A stretch of 43,032 nt of DNA. It comes from Microcystis wesenbergii FACHB-1317. Lineage in GTDB: Bacteria; Cyanobacteriota; Cyanobacteriia; Cyanobacteriales; Microcystaceae. The notes beneath the pieces were generated by a model. It did not search any database, was not told the origin of the DNA, and saw only the letters and a list, made by a program, of their open reading frames with translations. The stretch spans positions 1 to 43,032 of the forward strand of contig NZ_JACJQV010000161.1 of NCBI RefSeq assembly GCF_014696875.1. Reading direction: 5' to 3'. A program made the position numbers and the translations under genes. Below are positions 24,109-31,186 of this stretch, one piece after another (within the stretch, counting starts at the first letter, position 1; the number at the start of each line of letters is the position of its first letter).

Positions 24109-24195
24109 TCAGTTATCAGTTATCAGTTATCAGTTATCAGTTACCAGTTACCAGTTATCAGTTACCAGTTATCAGTTACCAGTTATCAGTTACCA
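24109..24195. repeat. heptamer array, ATCAGTT/ACCAGTT alternating
   Basis: About 12 units. Later copies alternate ATCAGTT and ACCAGTT, the reverse-complement equivalent of the TGATAAC/TGGTAAC alternation at 18182-18236. It occupies the untranslated leader position of the minus-strand coiled-coil gene. Confidence 0.95.
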
Positions 24196-24320
24196 CTTTC
24201 TTACTGATTACTGTTTACTGATTCAGTAAGTAATCTCAATTAATTGTTAGATAGTGGGACAGGCTTCTGGTTCTTTATATGTTATCTTTAATTATAACCG
24301 GCTACCTAGTTGATGATAGG

Positions 24321-24500
24321 TGGTGCGTTACGACGGATTGTTACCTTTAAGTCAAAACAGGAATTTTTGCCGTCTAACGCACCCTACATTTTACTATTGC
24401 CTATTGCCAGTGGTGCGTTACGACGGATTGTTACCTTTAAGTCAAAACAGGAATTTTTGCCGTCTAACGCACCCTACATTTTACTATTGCCTGTTGCCAG
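24321..24500. repeat. 90-bp tandem duplication of a palindromic element
   Basis: Positions 24321-24410 and 24411-24500 are identical apart from one base seen (CTATTGCC against CTGTTGCC). Each copy has arms GGTGCGTTACGACGG and CCGTCTAACGCACC, a REP-like palindrome, followed by a TACATTTTACTATTGCC tail. It lies 5 bp from the end of the PsbP-like gene. Confidence 0.92.
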
Positions 24501-24505
24501 TTTCC

Positions 24506-25054
24506 CTAACTAACCGAGAAAGAATCAACGATAGTTTCAAAGAGTTCTTGAATTTGCGTCCAACGTTTTTGGGAAGTGGAAAGATTAAAAGAATAGAGTT
24601 TATTATTATTAACCGTGACGCTGGCCAGATTATGACGTTCTTGGCCGTTGGCTAATTTAACTTGATATTCGAGGATATAATAATCTTGGCCGTCGATTTG
24701 ATGGGATTCTGAGCGAATTAATTCTACTTCCTTATCGAGATTGGGGTTAAGACTGTTATTTTTCAGGAGACGATAGCCCACTTCCGAGGGTGTCCCTAAA
24801 TCTGTTAAGGTTTTATTGTCGGGGACGGGGTTGATAATAACGCTTAAATTTTCGCTCGTTTCGATCAGGTCATGAAAAACCACATCTACTCCTGCAACCT
24901 TTTTCACATCCACCTGCGTCCAACCCTTAGGATATAAAAATTGATAGCCTTGGCTGCCACTGGTGTATCCTTGCAGTCCAGCGATGGGAGTTGCACAACC
25001 GGTTAAGAGGAGGGTGGTAATTAGGAGGAAAGTCGCCAAAAGAGATTTAATCAT
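24506..25054 (-). CDS. PsbP/CyanoP-like thylakoid lipoprotein
   Basis: 182 aa. Signal peptide MIKSLLATFLLITTLLLTGC with a lipobox LTGC (Cys20), so it is a lipid-anchored lumenal protein. The mature part has PsbP-fold landmarks: GYQFLYPKGWTQVDV, VVFHDLIETSENLSVIINPVP, LTDLGTPSEVGYRLLKN, YYILEYQVKLANGQERHNLASVTVNNNKLYSFNLSTSQKRW. CyanoP helps early photosystem II assembly in cyanobacteria; whether this copy is the main CyanoP or a paralogue cannot be told. It is divergent from the TPR gene (62 bp to its ATG), so the two may share a regulatory region. Confidence 0.92.
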   Translation of the reverse strand: MIKSLLATFLLITTLLLTGCATPIAGLQGYTSGSQGYQFLYPKGWTQVDVKKVAGVDVVFHDLIETSENLSVIINPVPDNKTLTDLGTPSEVGYRLLKNNSLNPNLDKEVELIRSESHQIDGQDYYILEYQVKLANGQERHNLASVTVNNNKLYSFNLSTSQKRWTQIQELFETIVDSFSVS

Positions 25055-25116
25055 GATATTTTGACCTGTAAGTAGGGCTGTTTAATTTTACCTTGAATTG
25101 TTTAGGTGAACGGATT

Positions 25117-25899
25117 ATGAAAATTAAGAAAAAATTGACAATTATTATAGCTATAGCGACTTTTTTACTGACTATCTCTCCCCTAAGCGCTCAAACTACC
25201 GCTAACCCCGTGAAAGCTGTAGAATTTTATAATCGGGGGGTGGATCGTTTAACCGCAGGGGATTACTCAGGGGCGATCGCAGATTTTACTCAAGCTCTAC
25301 AATTAGAACCGAAGGATGCCGATGCTTACTATAATCGCGGCTATGCGGAGTTAGTTCTCGGCCAGTACGAGCAAGCGATCGCAGATTATACCCAGGCCTT
25401 GACAGTCAACCCCAATTATGTTAACGCTCTCGGTAATCGTTGTTATGCCTATTATCTGACGAAAAAATACGAGGCAGCGGTGGAAGATTGCACAAAAGCG
25501 ATCGCTTTAAACGGAAATTTTGCTGATTTCTTTATTTATCGCGGTAATGCCAAGGATGACTTAGGTAAACACCTAGAAGCGATCGAGGATTACACAAAAG
25601 CTTTGAGTTTACAGGGAACTAGAGGACAGGATCGCATTTTCTATAATCGCGCCCTGTCCTATAACCGAGCCGGACAGCAGGAAATGGCTTTAAGGGACTA
25701 TAATGAGAGTCTGAAAATCAATGCTAATTTTGCCGAAGCGTACCACAATCGGGGTTTGACCTATTATAAATTGGGAAACAGGGAAAAAGCGATCGCTGAT
25801 TTAGAGGAGGCAGCCCGTCTAGCGTTATCTCAGGGTAAACAGGGGACTGCGGCTAAGTCTCAGTCAGCAGTGGCATTAATTCAGGGTCAGAAGCCCTAA
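25117..25899 (+). CDS. secreted TPR-repeat protein
   Basis: 260 aa from ATG 25117 (an in-frame TTG at 25093 is less likely). Signal peptide MKIKKKLTIIIAIATFLLTISPLSAQT, then about five to six tetratricopeptide repeats covering most of the mature protein. Representative units contain AVEFYNRGVDRLTAGDYSGA, ADAYYNRGYAELVLGQYEQA and AEAYHNRGLTYYKLGNREKA. TPR arrays act as protein-binding scaffolds, here probably in the periplasm or lumen; the partner is unknown. Divergent from the PsbP-like gene. Confidence 0.88.
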   Translation: MKIKKKLTIIIAIATFLLTISPLSAQTTANPVKAVEFYNRGVDRLTAGDYSGAIADFTQALQLEPKDADAYYNRGYAELVLGQYEQAIADYTQALTVNPNYVNALGNRCYAYYLTKKYEAAVEDCTKAIALNGNFADFFIYRGNAKDDLGKHLEAIEDYTKALSLQGTRGQDRIFYNRALSYNRAGQQEMALRDYNESLKINANFAEAYHNRGLTYYKLGNREKAIADLEEAARLALSQGKQGTAAKSQSAVALIQGQKP

Positions 25900-25973
25900 A
25901 ATAGGGAGTAGTTGTGATTTTAGCGCTAAAGAGGAGTGAAAGGGGCTAAATCGCAACTACGAGGGACTAAATT

Positions 25974-26153
25974 TTAGCCAGCTTGAGATGCGTAAAAAGC
26001 GACAGCTAACAGTCCACCCACAAGTGTGATCGCAGCAACACCCCAGAAAAGATAATTACGTTGTTGCGATTTAGTCGGGGGATCCGCTTGATAAACTTTC
26101 GGTTCGGCGGCGAAATTATTTAAGCGTCCACCTTCTTCGTTTGTATAAGGCAT
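25974..26153 (-). CDS. psb34: Psb34 (ssl1498-type) photosystem II assembly protein
   Basis: 59 aa. MPYTNEEGGRLNNFAAEP then KVYQADPPTKSQQRNYL is the hallmark N-terminal arm, followed by one transmembrane helix (about 37-56, FWGVAAITLVGGLLAVAFYA). Such HLIP-like single-helix proteins bind CP47 during photosystem II assembly in the thylakoid. It lacks the chlorophyll-binding ExxNxR motif of true HLIPs. The ATG at 26151-26153 is chosen; the TTG two codons earlier is unlikely. Appears monocistronic. Confidence 0.88.
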   Translation of the reverse strand: MPYTNEEGGRLNNFAAEPKVYQADPPTKSQQRNYLFWGVAAITLVGGLLAVAFYASQAG

Positions 26154-26236
26154 AATCAAAACCTCAAATATGACAATTTTTCAGGAAAAAAATTCTCCTG
26201 TTACAATAGTACAACATATTAGTAACCGAGTCGGGG

Positions 26237-26326
26237 ATGTGGGAAATTCTCACGGGGATAACAATTCTTAGTCTTGGGGTAACTGCTGGACTCTGCTACT
26301 TCTATTGGCGATCGCATTTCCCCTGA
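26237..26326 (+). CDS. possible single-TM small protein (29 aa)
   Basis: An open frame MWEILTGITILSLG...YFYWRSHFP of 29 residues: one hydrophobic helix ending in a short basic/aromatic tail, the size class of photosynthetic or respiratory small subunits. I do not recognise it as any named subunit. A TACAAT hexamer at about 26201-26206 could be a -10 box. The only purine run (GGGG) touches the ATG, so initiation is doubtful. It lies in the 26160-26642 gap, which otherwise contains a 48-bp MITE and no other gene. Confidence 0.3.
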   Translation: MWEILTGITILSLGVTAGLCYFYWRSHFP

Positions 26327-26470
26327 TTGAACGCAAAAACAACTTAAAAAAAGCCAATCACTTTCACAAATTGTCTGTTAAAAATTCTTACAGAAGCCTA
26401 GTCTCATAGAATAGCAAGCGACAGAGACCATCCTTACCCAATGTTAAAACTTGGTAGGCTAAGACGTATT

Positions 26471-26518
26471 TATAGCAGTTTTCATTGTCGATACCTCAGT
26501 AAGGTGAAAAGCGCTATA
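26471..26518. mobile_element. short MITE-like element, 48 bp
   Basis: TATAGCAGTTTTCA at the left and TGAAAAGCGCTATA at the right form terminal inverted repeats. The ends match the 96-bp elements at 5103, 27648, 27845 and 27944, but the element is exactly half as long. Confidence 0.7.
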
Positions 26519-26642
26519 ATTACTGTCATCATCTTTCTCAAAAAAAGAGGAGAAAAAAGCCAGTTCTGCCTTTCTCTCCTCCAGTCTAGCGATTAATTAC
26601 ATTGAAACAGCAGTGAGTAATCTTTAATTACTATTCACTGCT

Positions 26643-27374
26643 TTAGTAAGCACCATTATTTTTGGGAAAAACCACAACACCGATAGTTTTGAAGACTACC
26701 CAGATATCGGTTAACCAGTTATGGGAATTAACGTAATACACATCCATCTGCACGCGCATGGGATAGGGGATGTCATTACGTCCAGAAACTTGCCATAAAC
26801 CAGTCAAACCGGGGCGAATAGTTAAAACTTTGTCGATGCGATTGCCATATTTCTGCAATTCTTCGGGAACTAAAGGCCGCGGACCGACGACGCTCATATC
26901 TCCCCGCAGGACGTTCCAGAATTGGGGGAACTCGTCTAAACTGGTTAAGCGCAGAAATTTGCCAATCCAAGTTATGCGGGGATCGTCCTTAAGCTTGAAA
27001 TTATCCTCGAATTCCGCCCGCAGTTGGGGAGAGTCTTCCATCAGTCTCTCTAATACCTTATCCGCATCCATCACCATAGTACGGAACTTGATACAGTTGA
27101 AATGCTGGAAGTTTTGACCGACGCGCTTCTGCACATAGAAGACTGGACCGGGGGAACTAATCGCGATCAATAAGGCTAAGACTAAATAAAGCGGCGAAAA
27201 GAAAATTAGCACCGATAGGGAGAAAACGATATCGAATAATCGTTTTGAGGTATCGCCGTCTAAAGCTATTAACCAAGATTTTTGATGCCGTCTACCGGAG
27301 ACCGAAGGTTTGAACCCTCGCTTCATCAAAGCTTGTAGAGCCTTGACGGAGATAAGTTGGCTATTAGCAGTCAT
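26643..27374 (-). CDS. polyprenyl-phosphate sugar-1-phosphate transferase (bacterial sugar transferase)
   Basis: 243 aa, the short single-module form of the PssE/WbaP-type phosphoglycosyltransferase family that starts exopolysaccharide synthesis by loading a sugar phosphate on undecaprenyl phosphate. A hydrophobic reentrant helix (KRLFDIVFSLSVLIFFSPLYLVLALLI, about 44-71) is followed by SSPGPVFYVQKRVGQN, KFRTMVMDAD, LTSLDEFPQFWNVLRGDMSVVGPRP (catalytic Asp-Glu pair), and RPGLTGLWQVSGRND. The N-terminal sensor region of larger family members is absent, which is normal for this class. Flanked by non-coding, MITE-rich sequence; an HpsJ-like gene lies 1 kb upstream on the same strand. Confidence 0.93.
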   Translation of the reverse strand: MTANSQLISVKALQALMKRGFKPSVSGRRHQKSWLIALDGDTSKRLFDIVFSLSVLIFFSPLYLVLALLIAISSPGPVFYVQKRVGQNFQHFNCIKFRTMVMDADKVLERLMEDSPQLRAEFEDNFKLKDDPRITWIGKFLRLTSLDEFPQFWNVLRGDMSVVGPRPLVPEELQKYGNRIDKVLTIRPGLTGLWQVSGRNDIPYPMRVQMDVYYVNSHNWLTDIWVVFKTIGVVVFPKNNGAY

Positions 27375-27500
27375 CTTACTCCTTCACATCACACACACCA
27401 CACAGTACTCATGATAAAGCCACAAGACTGAAAAAACAAGTCTTCAGGCCAATAACTGGCACTGGCCATTTTAGAGCCTTTGTACTGAAAAATCTCTGAT

Positions 27501-27535
27501 TAGGGTTTGCGGCAAAAAGTTCCTTGCTGGGGTTA
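27501..27535. repeat. TAGGGTTTGCGGC dispersed element
   Basis: TAGGGTTTGCGGCAAAAAGT is shared with the elements at 11482-11512 and 41900-41933 (both in the opposite orientation). It opens the 27375-28399 gene-free stretch, which then holds an AGGAGATTATTTTTATTTATT segment, C-rich runs (27572-27620), three 96-bp MITEs, a hairpin and a terminator. Confidence 0.8.
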
Positions 27536-27647
27536 GGAGTCAGCAGTCAGGAGATTATTTTTATTTATTCTCCCTTCTCCCCCCCCTCCCCGCTCCCCGC
27601 TCCCTTCTCCCTGCTCCCCTATACCTTTTAAACAGGATTTAGTATTA

Positions 27648-27743
27648 TATAGCGGTTTTCACAACTATGTGGCACAGTTAAACCTTTGTTGATTAAGCTT
27701 TTTAACATCGATAATGTACCTCTTGTGAACAGGAAACGCTATA
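27648..27743. mobile_element. MITE-like element, 96 bp
   Basis: Begins TATAGCGGTTTTC and ends GAAACGCTATA. Nearly the reverse complement of the element at 5103-5198 and closely similar to the one at 27845-27940. No coding capacity. Confidence 0.82.
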
Positions 27744-27747
27744 GAAC

Positions 27748-27811
27748 AGAAAGCGGGTTTCTGGTAAATAGCTAAATTAAAGCTCAGATTTTGTTAAGAA
27801 ACCCGCTTTCT
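27748..27811. repeat. inverted repeat AGAAAGCGGGTTTCT with 34-nt loop
   Basis: Arms AGAAAGCGGGTTTCT (27748-27762) and AGAAACCCGCTTTCT (27797-27811) are perfectly complementary. A relative with one base changed lies at 5733-5767. It sits between two 96-bp MITEs. Confidence 0.75.
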
Positions 27812-27844
27812 CCCAGCTTCTTTCTCCGAGCTTGTTGAATGGTA

Positions 27845-27940
27845 TATAGCTTTTCTCACACCTGTGTGGCACATTTAAACCTTTGCTGATTAAGCTTTTT
27901 AACACCGATAATGTACCTCTTGTGAACAGTAAACGCTATA
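27845..27940. mobile_element. MITE-like element, 96 bp
   Basis: Same family as 27648-27743 and in the same orientation; the left end is slightly diverged (TATAGCTTTTC) and the right end is AAACGCTATA. Confidence 0.82.
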
Positions 27941-27943
27941 TAT

Positions 27944-28039
27944 TATAGCAGTTTGCCCAGAAGTGAGTCCCGATTGAAACGCTGAAACGCCTATCTATCA
28001 AGGGATTTACTATACCTGATTAGACGGAAAACCGCTATA
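27944..28039. mobile_element. MITE-like element, 96 bp, different core
   Basis: Starts TATAGCAGTTT and ends AAACCGCTATA: the same terminal repeats and the same length as its neighbours, but the internal sequence is unrelated as far as I can see. Confidence 0.65.
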
Positions 28040-28233
28040 GGACGTTTTTGAGCCAGCCAAAATTAGGCTCTTCTAGGTTCTGTGTGATAAGTTTAACTTA
28101 CATAGGATCGATCAATCTTTGTGTCCTTTGTGTCTTTGTGGTTCCTTCCACTCCCTCGCCAGCAGGACTGTATCTTAGAATACATTTTACCCACCAAATC
28201 CAAGAGAGCCAAAATTAATTATGCAAGAGGTCT

Positions 28234-28262
28234 AATAAAAGGGCATCAGTAAATGATGCCCT
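28234..28262 (-). terminator. Rho-independent terminator for the HpsJ-like gene
   Basis: On the minus strand a 9-bp perfect stem AGGGCATCA/TGATGCCCT with a 5-nt loop is followed by TTTTATT. It lies about 140 bp downstream of the stop at 28400 and is oriented to end that transcript. Confidence 0.8.
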
Positions 28263-28399
28263 GTGGCTGAACATTTAAGTAATTACAGCTTTGATCCTAA
28301 GGATGAATTATGCTCTTGTCTGCGCTCGTCTCCTGACCCCTGAATTCTGAGTCCCGAAAACGAAAACTTTATACTTCATCATGAAGATAAATCCCCTGC

Positions 28400-29200
28400 T
28401 TAGGCGGTGCGTTTTTTCATACTACCTAGTTCTCGAATGCCTAACCAACCGATCAAACTATAGCAAATCGATAGCAACATACTTTGAATACCAATTCTTA
28501 ACCACTGTTTCAAAGCCTCCAAGTTAGCTTGACTTTCTGCCTGTGTTCGCCGATCTTGCAGCTGAGTTTGTAGCTGATTTTTGATCTCATCTAATTTCTG
28601 TTTAAACTCCTTCGGTTTTTTGGATAAATCCCGTAAACCAGTTAATTGTTCTCTTTGTTGACGGAGGGTCTCTAACTGTTCTGTGCTGATCGGTTGTCCT
28701 TGGAAACGACCTGTTTCAATCACTTGAGTTCTCTGAGAGATCTGCTGGTCTAATAGTTGAGGATTTTGGGATAGAGTATTTAACTGGACTAAGAAGGCTT
28801 GAATTTGTCCCTCCCCTTGGTCAACACCCTGTTGAATTTGAGTCAAAGCGTTGTTTTTAATCTGGTTGATATTATTGATATGAACAGGAATCATCAACAG
28901 AAAAACTAAGCCTAACAGTGTGGAAAAAATAAAGATCGGCCAACGCAATTCAAATTTGCGGGGTTTTCTAGGAATCATAGCTCTATCTTTATTGATATCG
29001 TCAATCCAGTAAGCGATTAAAACGAGAACGATACCCAGAAGAGGAACAATTCCTCGATCAACAAAGGTGGTGACGAACCCTACCTGCCATTGGGATTGAC
29101 TGAATCGATAGGGCAGCGGCAGGATAAACCCATCCAAAAGGAAGGAAAAAATGAAAACCAATCCCGTTAATTTCAGGGACAAAGAAGTAAAGCTGTTCAT
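28400..29200 (-). CDS. HpsJ-like membrane protein with coiled coil
   Basis: 266 aa. Three transmembrane helices in the N-terminal part (about 8-25, 41-63 and 89-107), a long Gln-rich coiled coil (about 115-225) facing one side of the membrane, and a final hydrophobic helix near 237-255. This layout, with NALTQIQQGVDQGEGQIQ and LRIGIQSMLLSICYSLIGWLGIREL, resembles HpsJ, a protein of the cyanobacterial hormogonium polysaccharide/exosortase-associated group. The name is from recall of architecture rather than alignment. It may organise polysaccharide secretion. A terminator lies downstream. No exosortase gene is in the window. Confidence 0.6.
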   Translation of the reverse strand: MNSFTSLSLKLTGLVFIFSFLLDGFILPLPYRFSQSQWQVGFVTTFVDRGIVPLLGIVLVLIAYWIDDINKDRAMIPRKPRKFELRWPIFIFSTLLGLVFLLMIPVHINNINQIKNNALTQIQQGVDQGEGQIQAFLVQLNTLSQNPQLLDQQISQRTQVIETGRFQGQPISTEQLETLRQQREQLTGLRDLSKKPKEFKQKLDEIKNQLQTQLQDRRTQAESQANLEALKQWLRIGIQSMLLSICYSLIGWLGIRELGSMKKRTA

Positions 29201-29439
29201 CGCTGTTTCTGTAATGGTATGTCAATGAATAGATTCATTAGTCTGTTTAAAAGTTCTCGCTGGGGATTCGCGGAAGGATTTTGCCGAGAGGCAATCTGAC
29301 AAACTGCAATTTCTAATTAACTTTCGCTCAGCCCCCCCGCTAAACCCTATATTAAAATCGTTCTGCTTGTCAACCCCTTTCGAGAATCGACTCTAGAAAT
29401 ATTACCTCAATATGGTATCGCTAAACTTATCCCTCTCAC

Positions 29440-29537
29440 AGAATAAAATTTTCCCAAGCTCTCAGACTGGGTTTTCCCCCGGATCTCTTCCCTAAGACAG
29501 AGACTGTCAAAGAATAAAATTTTCCCAAGCTCTCAGA
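29440..29537. repeat. pair of 27-28-bp direct repeats, 71-bp period
   Basis: AGAATAAAATTTTCCCAAGC plus TCTCAGAC occurs at 29440-29466 and again at 29511-29537. It lies upstream of pgl in the 29201-29596 gap, where I see no gene. Confidence 0.8.
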
Positions 29538-29596
29538 CGAGTCCTCAATGGTTAGCCTATAGTAAAGACAGCCCCCCTGAGTCGATAACAAAACCC

Positions 29597-30319
29597 ATGC
29601 AGAAATTGGTGGAAGTTTTAGCCGATCAACAAGCTCTGATCGCAAAATCTCTGGCGCTGGTTCTGGAAAAAATCACAACCAGCCTCGACCAACAGGACTA
29701 TTTTACCATCGCTCTGTCCGGCGGTAGTACCCCGAAACCTCTCTACGAAGCTTTAGCCTCTCAACCCCTCGACTGGTCAAAAATTCACGTTTTCTGGGGA
29801 GATGAACGCTACGTTAGTCCCGATCATCCTGACAGTAATCAACGCATGGCCCGGTTAGCATGGCTCGATCGCATACCGATCCCAGCCGCTAATATTCACC
29901 CTATGCCCACGGATGACCCCGATCCCCACCGGGCCGCCCAAAAATACGATGATCATCTCCGCCAATGGTTTGGGGTCAATTCTCCCGATTTTCCCGTTTT
30001 TGACCTGATTTTATTGGGAATGGGCGATGATGGTCATACTGCCTCTCTCTTTCCCCACACGGCAGCTTTAACGGTGAGCGATCGCTGTATCACCGTTGGC
30101 GAGAAAGATGGCAATCCCCGCTTGACTTTTACCGTTCCCCTGATCAATCGGGCCCGTTGTGTGATCTTTATCGCTGCCGGCGAAAGTAAACGCCCCGCTT
30201 TACATGAGATTTTCTCTGCTTATGGTGACTCTTTCTCCTATCCTTCCCGTCTCATTCACCCCCCGGCAGGGGAATTATATTGGTTACTGGATGCAGCCGC
30301 TGGTTCCTCTTTTGTCTAG
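29597..30319 (+). CDS. pgl: 6-phosphogluconolactonase
   Basis: Hydrolyses 6-phosphogluconolactone to 6-phosphogluconate in the oxidative pentose phosphate pathway (cytoplasm). 240 aa, the usual length for the DevB/SOL form. Motifs LSGGSTPKPLYEAL (about 41-54), VFWGDERYVSPDHPDSNQRMA, and GMGDDGHTASLFPHT with the catalytic His region are intact. Start is ATG 29597. A G-rich tract follows the stop by 6 bp, then an FHA-domain gene on the same strand. Confidence 0.95.
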   Translation: MQKLVEVLADQQALIAKSLALVLEKITTSLDQQDYFTIALSGGSTPKPLYEALASQPLDWSKIHVFWGDERYVSPDHPDSNQRMARLAWLDRIPIPAANIHPMPTDDPDPHRAAQKYDDHLRQWFGVNSPDFPVFDLILLGMGDDGHTASLFPHTAALTVSDRCITVGEKDGNPRLTFTVPLINRARCVIFIAAGESKRPALHEIFSAYGDSFSYPSRLIHPPAGELYWLLDAAAGSSFV

Positions 30320-30325
30320 AGAATA

Positions 30326-30361
30326 GGGGAAATGGGGGAATGGGGGAATGGGGGAATGGGG
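30326..30361 (+). other. G-quadruplex-type tract (AATGGGGG)n
   Basis: Five runs of 4-5 G (30326-29, 30334-38, 30342-46, 30350-54, 30358-61) separated by 3-4 nt (AAT) on the coding strand, immediately after the pgl stop. This satisfies the usual G4 sequence pattern. Also a tandem 8-bp repeat. Confidence 0.6.
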
Positions 30362-30443
30362 AATTTCAACCAAAACCCTAACACCCCAACACCCAACCCC
30401 TAATCTGCTTTTTTACTTTTTCCTTTTTACTTTTTACTTAAAA

Positions 30444-31076
30444 ATGATCGTTTGTCCTAATTGCGAACATATTAACCCCGATGAGGCCAGTCAATGCGAG
30501 GCCTGTTATACCCCCTTACCGAGGATGTCTTCCTGTCCTAGTTGTGGCGCAACCATCCAAACTGATGCCACCTTTTGTGGTCAGTGTGGCTACAATTTAC
30601 AGCCTAATTCCGTTCCCATGGTGGCAGCCGAGGCCGAATCGGAATCGGAACCTGAACCCGTCTCACCGGTCCGGACAGCTACCGTCGCCTCGATCGCACC
30701 TCCTCCTGTTGCCCCCCCACCGGTTCCGGCTGCCACCCGCTTACAGACGGAAATGGCTAGTCTCCAGCACCTGCAAACCGATAGCAAAATTGAATTACCC
30801 CTACATCTATCGGTAATTCATGTCGGCAAACCTAACGATCGCATTCCCCCCGATATCGATGTTTCCGGTTTTCCCGATTCTGATATCGTCTCCCGGGTTC
30901 ATGCCGATATCCGCGTCGAAGGGGGCATCTATTACCTCGAAGACACGGGCAGCGCCAACGGAACCTACGTTAATCACAATCCCCTACCCCCCGGCAATCG
31001 TCATCGTCTTCGGGCTGGCGATCGCATTTGCCTCGGGAAAGGGGACAAAATGACTTTTATTTTCCAAATGTCTTAA
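30444..31076 (+). CDS. double zinc-ribbon / FHA-domain protein
   Basis: 210 aa from ATG 30444; the frame extends upstream through repeats that are not protein-like. N-terminal zinc ribbon (CPNC...CEAC) and a second one (CPSC...CGQC) cover about residues 3-50. A Pro/Glu-rich linker (about 57-105) follows, then a C-terminal FHA domain (about 122-205) with the phosphothreonine-binding pattern SRVHADIRV and TGSANGTYVNHNPL. It probably reads Ser/Thr phosphorylation; a kinase-like gene lies 3 kb away. Cytoplasmic. Partner unknown. Confidence 0.9.
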   Translation: MIVCPNCEHINPDEASQCEACYTPLPRMSSCPSCGATIQTDATFCGQCGYNLQPNSVPMVAAEAESESEPEPVSPVRTATVASIAPPPVAPPPVPAATRLQTEMASLQHLQTDSKIELPLHLSVIHVGKPNDRIPPDIDVSGFPDSDIVSRVHADIRVEGGIYYLEDTGSANGTYVNHNPLPPGNRHRLRAGDRICLGKGDKMTFIFQMS

Positions 31077-31078
31077 AA

Positions 31079-31111
31079 GGGGTTAGGGGTTAGGGATTTA
31101 GGGTGATGGGG
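31079..31111 (+). other. G-quadruplex-type tract (GGGGTTA)n-like
   Basis: Five G-runs (31079-82, 31086-89, 31093-95, 31101-103, 31108-111) with 3-5 nt loops directly follow the FHA gene's stop. A C-rich (CCCCACTT/GCCACTT) tract at 31128-31180 follows and could pair with it, reaching to the start of the protease gene. Confidence 0.55.
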
Positions 31112-31186
31112 AAATTTCCGCTAAATTCCCCACTTGCCACTTCCCCACTTCCCCACTTGCCACTTGCCACTTCCCCACTGAAAATT

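Noticed and set aside
24310-24655. Two overlapping open frames with internal 30-residue repeats
   Set aside because: Both are translations of the 90-bp tandem palindromic duplication running into the PsbP-like gene's antisense strand.
29436-29645. 69-aa minus-strand frame before pgl
   Set aside because: Composed of the 71-bp-period direct repeat and pgl antisense sequence; no start signal.
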